Below are positions 57,595 to 64,000 of a stretch of 64,000 nucleotides of DNA, one piece after another. Below the pieces are notes generated by a model. It made no database searches. It worked only from the letters and a program-made list of their open reading frames with translations, and was not told the DNA's origin. Position numbers and translations under genes: made by a program. The stretch covers positions 27,552 to 91,551 of the forward strand of contig NZ_QZWH01000016.1 of assembly GCF_003601925.1 (NCBI RefSeq). The letters run 5' to 3'. The stretch comes from Buttiauxella izardii (GTDB lineage: Bacteria > Pseudomonadota > Gammaproteobacteria > Enterobacterales > Enterobacteriaceae). Numbering within the stretch: the first letter of the stretch is position 1; every line of letters begins with the position of its first letter.

Positions 57595-58404
57595 TTATGA
57601 CTTACCTAAATGCTCAGACTTTGCCATACACTTCACTACGGCTTCCATCACCGCAGCTCTGAACCCTTTTTCTTCCAGAACTTTTACCGCTTCAATGGTT
57701 GTGCCTCCCGGTGAGCAAACCATATCTTTCAGCTCGCCAGGATGCTGGCCGGTTTCCAGTACCATCTTCGCTGAGCCCATCACCGCTTGTGCCGCGAACT
57801 GATACGCCTGTTTACGTGGCATTCCGCCCAGTACCGCCGCATCCGCCATCGCTTCAATAAACATAAACACGTACGCTGGAGCTGAACCGCTGACGCCCAC
57901 AACCGGGTGAATCATGGTTTCTGCTACCACTTCTGCAAGCCCGAAGCTGCGGAAAATATTCACCGCATCGGCAATATCTTCAGAAGTGACAAGCGCGTTT
58001 GGTGTAATCGACGTCATACCGGCATTCACCAGCGCAGGGGTATTTGGCATCGCACGGATAATTTTACGGTCATGACCCAGCGCTTTTGCCAGCGAATCCA
58101 GGGTTATACCAGCGGCGATGGAAATCACCACCGTATCTTTATTCAGGCTGGAATTGACTTCTCCCAGCACTTTTAACATGACATTCGGTTTGACCGCGCC
58201 GAAAACGATGTCGGCAATCTGAGCCACTTCCTGCGCACTTTGCGCCGCGTTAACGCCGTATTGCTCGCGTAAGGCTTCAACTTTATCGGGCGATGGTGTA
58301 TAGACCCAGATGTTGCCCGGAATCACTTGACCGCTGGCAATCAGGCCACCCAGAATGGCTTTCCCCATGTTGCCGCAACCGATAAATCCAATTTTCTTAT
58401 CCAA
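57595..58404 (-). CDS. proC: Pyrroline-5-carboxylate reductase ProC
   Basis: This 269-residue enzyme carries out the last step of proline synthesis with NAD(P)H. It begins MDKKIGFIGCGNMGKAILGG (Rossmann motif) and contains RAMPNTPALVNAGMTS and CSPGGTTIEAV. I chose the TTG start at 58404, which has GGAG 7 bases upstream and gives exactly the E. coli length; no ATG lies near. The longer reading of 36 additional codons has no support. Confidence 0.95.
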   Translation of the reverse strand: MDKKIGFIGCGNMGKAILGGLIASGQVIPGNIWVYTPSPDKVEALREQYGVNAAQSAQEVAQIADIVFGAVKPNVMLKVLGEVNSSLNKDTVVISIAAGITLDSLAKALGHDRKIIRAMPNTPALVNAGMTSITPNALVTSEDIADAVNIFRSFGLAEVVAETMIHPVVGVSGSAPAYVFMFIEAMADAAVLGGMPRKQAYQFAAQAVMGSAKMVLETGQHPGELKDMVCSPGGTTIEAVKVLEEKGFRAAVMEAVVKCMAKSEHLGKS

Positions 58405-58553
58405 AGTCTCACTCCATCGTTTTGAGTTGTGTGATGAGCATAGCTTAACGTGATTCCTGTGGCTTCGGCTAACTGGCTGCGAAGATAAAGTTGGCGATTG
58501 CTGAAAAAGCACGGCAAGATCTCACCTATTAGCGTCGGCAAACAGGAGTCGTG

Positions 58554-59015
58554 ATGCAAATTTGGGTGGATGCAGATGCGTGTCCAAAAGTGATAAAAGA
58601 AGTGCTGTTTCGTGCCGCTGAGCGTACACAAACCATGGTCACACTGGTTGCCAATCAGGGGATCAAAACGCCACCTTCGCGCTTCATTCGCAGCCTGCAA
58701 GTGGCCGCGGGCTTTGATGTGGCCGATAACGAAATCGTCAGGCGATGTGAAAAGGGCGATTTAGTCGTGACGGCGGATATCCCGTTGGCGGCGGATGTGC
58801 TGGAAAAGGGCGCGATTGCGCTAAATCCTCGCGGCGAGCTTTATACTCCCGCCACTATTCGCGAACGCCTGACGATGCGTGATTTTATGGATACATTAAG
58901 AGCCAGTGGCGTGCAGACCGGTGGGCCTGACAGCCTTAATCAGCGCGACCGTCAACTGTTTGCGAACGAACTCGAAAAGTGGCTGCTTATTGCGAAGCGT
59001 TCAAAAAGCGCTTAA
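58554..59015 (+). CDS. yaiI: YaiI/YqxD family protein (DUF188)
   Basis: This 153-residue protein starts [23 protein letters not shown] and includes [16 protein letters not shown] and [17 protein letters not shown]. It matches E. coli YaiI; the fold is thought to be PIN-like. Function is unknown. A GTG codon directly before the ATG could be the start, but spacing to AGGAG favours the ATG. Position beside proC is as in E. coli. Confidence 0.92.
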   Translation: MQIWVDADACPKVIKEVLFRAAERTQTMVTLVANQGIKTPPSRFIRSLQVAAGFDVADNEIVRRCEKGDLVVTADIPLAADVLEKGAIALNPRGELYTPATIRERLTMRDFMDTLRASGVQTGGPDSLNQRDRQLFANELEKWLLIAKRSKSA

Positions 59016-59036
59016 TACCGATGTAATTCTACACCG

Positions 59037-59056
59037 CGTACTAGCTTGCTGGTATG
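59037..59056. promoter_or_regulatory. TrpR-type operator and -10 region of aroL
   Basis: CGTACTAGCTTGCTGGTATG closely matches the trp operator consensus (CGTACTAGTTAACTAGTACG), and the E. coli aroL operator in the same place. A TATGAT -10 element lies at its right end. aroL should be repressed by TrpR; TyrR boxes could not be assigned with confidence. Confidence 0.75.
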
Positions 59057-59094
59057 ATGACACTCTTTGGCGGACTTCTAAGGATTAGCCACCG

Positions 59095-59619
59095 ATGACT
59101 CAACCCATTTATTTAGTCGGCGCACGAGGTTGTGGCAAAACAACCGTGGGTGTTGCGTTAGCGCAGGCATTGGGCTTTAACTTTGTTGATACCGACCATT
59201 ACCTTTTAACCACCACCGAAATGAGTGTTGCCGATATCGTCGCCCAGGAAGGGTGGGACGGTTTTCGCCGTCGTGAATCAGGTGCGTTGCAAAGCGTGAC
59301 GGCTCCAGACACGGTGATTGCGACCGGTGGCGGCATGGTGCTGGCTGAGAGTAACCGTCAGTTTATGCGTGAGCACGGCGTGGTTATCTACCTGCGCGCG
59401 CCAGCGCAAATCCTTGCCTCACGTTTAGAAGCATTCCCGGAAGAAGGCCAGCGCCCAACCTTGACCGGCAGGCCGATTACCGATGAAATCGTTGAAGTGC
59501 TTGCGGCTCGTGAAGCGCTCTACAACCAGGCTGCGCACCATGTCGTTGACGCAACACGTTCCCCGGAAGATATCGTTGCGGCGGTGCTGGCGGCATTGCA
59601 CACGGCTCATGCCAGCTAA
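59095..59619 (+). CDS. aroL: Shikimate kinase II
   Basis: This 174-residue enzyme phosphorylates shikimate in aromatic amino acid synthesis. It has the P-loop GARGCGKTT near residue 9, DTDHYL near 32 (shikimate site), FRRRE near 57 and ATGGGMV near 77. The TrpR operator precedes it and yaiA and aroM follow, as in E. coli. Confidence 0.95.
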   Translation: MTQPIYLVGARGCGKTTVGVALAQALGFNFVDTDHYLLTTTEMSVADIVAQEGWDGFRRRESGALQSVTAPDTVIATGGGMVLAESNRQFMREHGVVIYLRAPAQILASRLEAFPEEGQRPTLTGRPITDEIVEVLAAREALYNQAAHHVVDATRSPEDIVAAVLAALHTAHAS

Positions 59620-59663
59620 TCTTTGTCTATACTTAACGCTCATTCATAACCAAAGGAAGAGCG

Positions 59664-59855
59664 ATGGCGAGCAAACCTCCATACCCCCGGGAAGCGCGTA
59701 TTGAAGCTGTTGAAAAAGGTGCCACGGACCAAACGGTGACCTGGTATCAACTTCGAGCCGACCATCCCCATCCTGATACGTTGATTAGCGAACACGAAAC
59801 AGAACAAGAAGCGCTCGATGCAAAGCGGCGCTACGAAGATCCGCAAAAAGCGTAA
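59664..59855 (+). CDS. yaiA: Small protein YaiA
   Basis: This 63-residue protein begins [20 protein letters not shown] and ends [10 protein letters not shown]. It matches E. coli YaiA (63 residues) and keeps its place between aroL and aroM. It is charged and soluble; function is unknown. GGAAGAG precedes the ATG. Confidence 0.9.
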   Translation: MASKPPYPREARIEAVEKGATDQTVTWYQLRADHPHPDTLISEHETEQEALDAKRRYEDPQKA

Positions 59856-60254
59856 CAATCTGGCAAGGACGCCTGGTTTTTAGTTCCGCATTAACTCCTT
59901 GATCACATGCTTAATCACATCTTTTATGCCCGTCATACTTCAAGTTGCAGGTGCGTTGGCTTTCCTCGCTCACCCCAATCACTTACTTAAGTAAGCTCAT
60001 GGGGATTTACTGCGTCGCCGCCTTCCTGCAACTCGAATTATTTTGGGTATAGTTAATTTATTTGTTAAAAATTAATTATCATGATGTTGTATTAATGGCG
60101 TTGACGTTTCGTTGAACATTCCGGCAGATGCTCTGCAATTATGCTGCTACGCTTTGTGGTTAATTATTGAGCGACCTTCAGCAGAGTATCATTCACAGGA
60201 AAGATACCAGCGCAGCAGTCTGAGGGCTGATATGGGACAAGGGCGGAACGAAAC
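59856..60254. other. Intergenic region between yaiA and aroM
   Basis: This 399-base gap contains the complete ERIC element at 59925-60051 and then an AT-rich stretch that probably contains an aroM promoter. No other gene is supported. Confidence 0.7.
59925..60051. repeat. ERIC element (127 bp)
   Basis: The ends are inverted (TATGCCCGTCATACTTCAAG and the reverse of ACTCGAATTATTTTGGGTA). The middle holds CGCTCACCCCAATCACTTAC and AAGTAAGCTCATGGGGATTT, which contain the classic ERIC primer regions. The total is exactly the canonical 127 bp. Confidence 0.93.
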
Positions 60255-60932
60255 ATGAAACAAACATTGGCAATTATCACCATCGGCGTCGTTCCGGTCA
60301 GTGAAATCTTGCCGTTGCTCACCGAGCACATTTCAGCAGACCAAATTAAGCTTTTCAGCCTCCTCGGTAATCTCTCGCAAGAAGAGGTGATGGAAGAATA
60401 CGCGCCGGCACCTGGCGAGGAACTTCTCCTCACGCTCTTATCCGGAAATCATTTGATTTCATTGAGTAAACAGAAAGTCGAGCGTGCGTTGCAGGATGTC
60501 ATTGAAGTGCTGGATAACCAGGGTTTCGACGTCATTCTACTGATGAGCTCACACCGTTTTGCCAACCTGACAGTTCACAAAGGTATTTTGCTGGAGCCGG
60601 AGCGCATCATTCCGCCGCTGGTGGCTTCGATTGTTGTTGGGCATCAGGTCGGCATCATTATTCCTGTGCCTGAAATGCTCAAATTCCAGAGCCAAAAATG
60701 GCAGCTTTTAGAGAGTGAACCGTTGTACGAATTGGCAAACCCGATTCATGGAACGGAGAAGGATTTAATCGATGCAGGGAAGAAACTGCTAAAAGACGGT
60801 GCTGACGTACTGCTCCTTGATTGCCTGGGCTTCCATCAAAAACACCGCGATTTGCTGCAAAAATCCTTGGATGTCCCGGTATTGTTATCGAACGTGCTGA
60901 TTGCTCGACTTGCCTCAGAATTGCTTGCTTAA
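60255..60932 (+). CDS. aroM: AroM family protein
   Basis: This 225-residue protein begins [22 protein letters not shown] and contains [17 protein letters not shown], matching E. coli AroM. The fold is thought to relate to Asp/Glu racemases, but function is unknown. It lies downstream of aroL-yaiA; an ERIC element inserted between yaiA and aroM may affect cotranscription. Confidence 0.92.
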   Translation: MKQTLAIITIGVVPVSEILPLLTEHISADQIKLFSLLGNLSQEEVMEEYAPAPGEELLLTLLSGNHLISLSKQKVERALQDVIEVLDNQGFDVILLMSSHRFANLTVHKGILLEPERIIPPLVASIVVGHQVGIIIPVPEMLKFQSQKWQLLESEPLYELANPIHGTEKDLIDAGKKLLKDGADVLLLDCLGFHQKHRDLLQKSLDVPVLLSNVLIARLASELLA

Positions 60933-61012
60933 CGGCAGGCAATAATTTGCGTGACAGGCTCTTAACTTCCCCTCTATATTGTTTTTTCAACTATTTTTAA
61001 AAGGGCCTGGTC

Positions 61013-61306
61013 ATGCTTCAGAGTAATGAGTACTTTTCCGGTAAAGTGAAATCTATTGGGTTTACCAGCAGCAGCACTGGGCGCGCGAGTGTTGGGGTCA
61101 TGGTTGAAGGTGAATACACTTTTGGTACCGCTCAACCAGAAGAAATGACAGTCGTGAGTGGGGCATTGCATGTTTTACTGCCTGGCGAAACCGAGTGGAA
61201 AACTTATGCTGCGGGCACCGTGTTCCATGTTCCTGGACACAGTGAATTCCATTTACAAGTGGCTGAACCGACTTCCTATCTTTGCCGCTATCTTGCCGAT
61301 AAATAA
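61013..61306 (+). CDS. ppnP: Pyrimidine/purine nucleoside phosphorylase PpnP (YaiE)
   Basis: This 97-residue cupin protein begins [17 protein letters not shown] and ends [21 protein letters not shown], matching E. coli YaiE/PpnP (94 residues). It phosphorolyses several nucleosides. It is three residues longer at the C-terminus. Confidence 0.94.
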   Translation: MLQSNEYFSGKVKSIGFTSSSTGRASVGVMVEGEYTFGTAQPEEMTVVSGALHVLLPGETEWKTYAAGTVFHVPGHSEFHLQVAEPTSYLCRYLADK

Positions 61307-61314
61307 GAATTTTA

Positions 61315-61343
61315 AGTCCCTCTACCTCACAGGAAGAGGGACT
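61315..61343. terminator. Terminator-like stem between ppnP and rdgC
   Basis: A 9-bp stem (AGTCCCTCT / AGAGGGACT) with an 11-base loop lies between convergent genes. T-runs are modest on both strands. Confidence 0.6.
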
Positions 61344-61350
61344 CGTCATT

Positions 61351-62262
61351 CTAGCGCTGGGCTTCACCGCCTAACGCTTCAACCAGATTCTTAATCAACG
61401 CCGCCAGTTCGCCAGTCATCAAAATAAAATCTGCATCAAAACGCCCGCCGAAATCTTCACGGTCGATATCGTCATTCTGATCACGGATGGTTTCCGCAAA
61501 CTTCAGGCGCTTAATCGAACCGTCATCAGCAATCAAAAACTGAATACGTTCTTGCCAGTCAAGAGCCAGTTTGGTGACCACTTTATCGGCTTCGATATGC
61601 GCGGCAATCTCATCACAAACCAAATCCTGCTGCTTACAGCGAATCACGCCGCCACCTTCGAGAATGGCTTTCAGCTCTGCTTCGTCCATTAGCGCAAAAC
61701 CTGGAGGCACGTCGCCGGAGCGAACCCACTCGGTCAGCGTCAGTTCAATAGGATTTTCGAGAGCTAATGGCACAACGGGCAGCGAACCGAGGCTTTTACG
61801 CAGCAGCGCCAATGTGTCTTCGGCTTTCTTCGCACTAGCGCAATCCACCATGATCAAACCGTTTACCGTGTCGATCCACATCATAGTTTGATTGAAACGG
61901 CTGAAAGCGCGTGGCAACAAAGAGTGCAGCACTTCATCTTTCAGAGAATCTTTCTCGGTCTTTTTCAGCTTACGAGCCTGCTCGGCTTCAAGCTTGCTGA
62001 TCTTCGCTTCCAGTTCTTGTTTAATCACCGGAGCCGGGAGAATTTTTTCTTCTTTACGGGCGCAAATCACAATCTGCCCGTTGGCAACATGGGTTAATGC
62101 ATCGCTGTGCGAACCCATTGGCGACACCCAGCCGGTCTTCGCCATATCCTGGCTACCGCAAGGGGTGAAAGTAAACGCGGCCAACTGTTTTTCCATGTCA
62201 TCCGCTGAAAGCGTGATGTCACGGCTTAAACGGTAAACCATTAAATTTTTGAACCACAGCAT
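61351..62262 (-). CDS. rdgC: Recombination-associated protein RdgC
   Basis: This 303-residue protein forms a ring-shaped dimer that binds DNA and modulates RecA. It begins [16 protein letters not shown] and contains [21 protein letters not shown] (the typical family block) and [17 protein letters not shown]. Length matches E. coli. It is divergent from mak. Confidence 0.95.
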   Translation of the reverse strand: MLWFKNLMVYRLSRDITLSADDMEKQLAAFTFTPCGSQDMAKTGWVSPMGSHSDALTHVANGQIVICARKEEKILPAPVIKQELEAKISKLEAEQARKLKKTEKDSLKDEVLHSLLPRAFSRFNQTMMWIDTVNGLIMVDCASAKKAEDTLALLRKSLGSLPVVPLALENPIELTLTEWVRSGDVPPGFALMDEAELKAILEGGGVIRCKQQDLVCDEIAAHIEADKVVTKLALDWQERIQFLIADDGSIKRLKFAETIRDQNDDIDREDFGGRFDADFILMTGELAALIKNLVEALGGEAQR

Positions 62263-62387
62263 GATTATTTCCCGGACTGTCAGTTAAACGCAGCGGGCAT
62301 GATAACGAATCAGGCGCTGTGTTTCATTGCCTTTACAAGGGCACGCTTCTATTCTGTTGATAACACTAATTAAATGAGGGCATCGCT

Positions 62388-63299
62388 GTGCGCATTGGTA
62401 TCGACTTAGGTGGAACAAAAACAGAAGTTATCGCTCTGGCGAATGATGGAAAACAACTTTTTCGCCATCGCTTGCCGACGCCGAAAAACGATTATCAGCA
62501 AACTATCGGCACCATTGTTGAGCTGGTGCGCCTGGCGGAAGAAGCCACAGGCGAGACAGGAACGGTGGGGATCGGTATTCCTGGTTCGATTTCACCGTAT
62601 ACGCGCATGGTGAAAAACGCTAACTCGACCTGGCTCAATGGCCAACCTTTCGATAAAGACTTGTGCGACGCGCTCCAACGTGAAGTTCGTTTCGCAAATG
62701 ATGCTAACTGCCTGGCGGTTTCCGAGGCAATCGACGGCGCGGCAGCAGGTGCGGCTATCGTCTTTGCGGTGATCATCGGTACAGGATGTGGGTCGGGCAT
62801 TGCCATTAACGGGCGTAGCCTGATTGGCGGCAACGGCACAGCGGGCGAGTGGGGCCACAATCCATTACCGTGGATGGATGAGGACGAGCTGCGTTTTCGC
62901 GAAGAAGTCCCGTGCTACTGCGGTAAACAAGGCTGTATCGAAACCTTTATTTCCGGCACCGGTTTTGGCACCGACTACCATCGCCTGAGCGGGAAGCCGC
63001 TGAAAGGTAATGAGATCATGCATTTAGTTGAGCAACAAGATCCCGTTGCAGAACTGGCGATCGCTCGCTACGAAATGCGACTCGCGAAATCACTGGCTCA
63101 TATCGTCAACATTCTTGATCCCGACGTGATCGTGCTAGGCGGTGGGATGAGTAACAACGAACGCTTGTACAAAACCGTACCACAACTGGTGAAACCGTGG
63201 GTATTTGGCGGCGAATGTGAAACCCCAATCCGCAAAGCGGTGCACGGGGATTCCAGCGGTGTGCGTGGTGCTGCTTGGTTGTGGCCGCTAGAGAAGTAA
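62388..63299 (+). CDS. mak: Fructokinase Mak (ROK family)
   Basis: This 303-residue ROK kinase begins with [23 protein letters not shown] (phosphate-binding motif). It has the ROK motif and zinc site [18 protein letters not shown]. coli Mak phosphorylates fructose and mannose. It keeps the E. coli place next to rdgC. Length is normal (302 in E. coli). Confidence 0.94.
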   Translation: MRIGIDLGGTKTEVIALANDGKQLFRHRLPTPKNDYQQTIGTIVELVRLAEEATGETGTVGIGIPGSISPYTRMVKNANSTWLNGQPFDKDLCDALQREVRFANDANCLAVSEAIDGAAAGAAIVFAVIIGTGCGSGIAINGRSLIGGNGTAGEWGHNPLPWMDEDELRFREEVPCYCGKQGCIETFISGTGFGTDYHRLSGKPLKGNEIMHLVEQQDPVAELAIARYEMRLAKSLAHIVNILDPDVIVLGGGMSNNERLYKTVPQLVKPWVFGGECETPIRKAVHGDSSGVRGAAWLWPLEK

Positions 63300-63332
63300 A
63301 AAATATCGCTTATCTGTCCTGCGAAAACAAAA

Positions 63333-63363
63333 GTAGGCCGGATAAGCGAAGCATCATCCTGCC
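63333..63363. repeat. REP unit after mak
   Basis: A single palindromic unit GTAGGCCGGATAAGCGAAGC and its partner half, similar to the units at 13445-13520. Confidence 0.75.
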
Positions 63364-63563
63364 ATTTTTATCCTGAATTCCTCATTCACTTTGTACGCTT
63401 TCCTATTTCTGGTTATGTGACATTCGTCACGGTCATATTCTCGTTCCCAATTTATCTTTCACGTCCAATATATTGTTGATTTCATTGTATTTATCTGCGT
63501 GATGGTTGTGCTCAAGCCATACGTTCTGGTCAATAATTCCACGGACAGGAAAGGACTTCCATC

Positions 63564-64000
63564 ATGGCTTCAGATGGCACTCGCTTTATCTTCACCGCTG
63601 GCCGGACTCCGGCTGAAACCTTCGCTGTGGTGGGCTTTACCCTTAAGCAGTCCCTTTCTTCTCTGTTTCGTCTGGATATCACCGTCGTCTGTAACGACCC
63701 GGCGATTGGCTTTAAACAGGTACTCGACGAAATGGCCACCCTCACCATCTGGCAGGGGGAAACCCTTCAGCGCCGGGTGTGCGGCATTGTGACCTTCTGC
63801 GAACAGGGCGACACCGGCAAACACCAGACGCTGTACACCATGACCGTCCACCCCGAGTTCTGGCGCAGTTCACAACGTCAGAACTGCCGCAGCTTTCAGA
63901 ACTACGACATCGCGTACATTTTTGCGAAGCTGCTTAAAGAAATGGATATCCGCACCCACGACACGCTGTTCCGCCGCCCGCATCCTGAGCGTGAGTTCTG
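63564..64000 (+). CDS. vgrG: T6SS spike protein VgrG (partial, N-terminal)
   Basis: Only the first 145 residues fit in the window. They begin MASDGTRFIFTAGRTPAETF and continue as a VgrG gp27-like domain with FTLKQSLSSLFRLDITV, LTIWQGETLQRRVCGIV, YTMTVHPEFWRSSQRQNCRSF and a YDIAYIFAKLL segment. VgrG trimers tip the Hcp tube. AAGGA lies upstream of the ATG at 63564. The G+C-rich codon use differs from the AT-rich leader before it. This vgrG is more than 58 kb from the tss genes at the other end, so it appears to be an orphan vgrG locus. Confidence 0.9.
   Translation, partial: MASDGTRFIFTAGRTPAETFAVVGFTLKQSLSSLFRLDITVVCNDPAIGFKQVLDEMATLTIWQGETLQRRVCGIVTFCEQGDTGKHQTLYTMTVHPEFWRSSQRQNCRSFQNYDIAYIFAKLLKEMDIRTHDTLFRRPHPEREF

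Noticed and set aside
58994..59036. TyrR box upstream of aroL (TGTAATTCTACA)
   Set aside because: The half-sites are present but the spacing is shorter than the TGTAAA-N6-TTTACA pattern, so I did not list it.

Overview
The window is chromosomal DNA of a member of the Enterobacteriaceae. From about 17 kb to 63 kb the gene order closely follows the Escherichia coli K-12 stretch yafV-fadE-gmhA-yafJ-yafK ... dinB ... pepD-gpt-frsA-crl-phoE-proBA ... iprA-ampH-sbmA-yaiW-yaiY-yaiZ-ddlA-iraP-psiF-dgcC-proC-yaiI-aroL-yaiA-aroM-ppnP-rdgC-mak. It differs from K-12 by several insertions and losses. An hpx purine-catabolism cluster, an nqr operon and type VI secretion (T6SS) genes point to a relative of Klebsiella, Enterobacter, Kluyvera or Buttiauxella. 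The species cannot be fixed from the sequence alone. I saw no rRNA, tRNA, IS element, prophage or CRISPR array.

Layout. 1-5.2 kb: one end of a T6SS locus (tssF partial, tssE, tssC, tssB on the minus strand, divergent hcp, and an unidentified lipoprotein gene). 5.4-17 kb: purine/allantoin catabolism, with an NCS1 permease, hpxA, puuE, hpxZYXW, the RpiR-type regulator hpxU, hpxJ, a gene fusing allantoate amidohydrolase to OHCU decarboxylase, and hpxT. 17-22.6 kb: yafV, fadE, gmhA, yafJ, yafK. 23-29.2 kb: nqrABCDEF-nqrM (Na+-pumping NADH:quinone oxidoreductase). 29.2-38.2 kb: dinB, pepD, gpt, frsA, crl, phoE, proBA. 38.8-43.6 kb: a large autotransporter, iprA and ampH. 44-50.1 kb: an lpxP-type acyltransferase, a cysteine hydrolase, sbmA and a marR-emrA-emrB-type efflux operon. 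50.3-57.6 kb: yaiW, yaiY, yaiZ, ddlA, an extensin-like protein, an MdtG-like transporter, iraP, psiF (no phoA) and dgcC. 57.6-63.3 kb: proC to mak. 63.5-64 kb: the start of a vgrG gene.

How the genes work together. HpxT and the UraD domain of the fusion convert 5-hydroxyisourate to (S)-allantoin. HpxA racemises allantoin, PuuE opens it to allantoate, the HpxK domain produces ureidoglycine, HpxJ transaminates this to oxalurate, and HpxW, HpxX, HpxY and HpxZ belong to the downstream oxalurate/oxamate branch. Urate oxidase is not in the window. The nqr operon carries the maturation gene nqrM but no apbE flavin transferase. Recognisable control sites include a LexA box at dinB, a Pho box at phoE, a trp-type operator at aroL, a FadR-like site at fadE and a long perfect palindrome covering the promoter of the marR-type gene. 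Repeats include one complete 127-bp ERIC element, a shorter ERIC-like derivative, REP/BIME units and a G-rich repeat family in two places.
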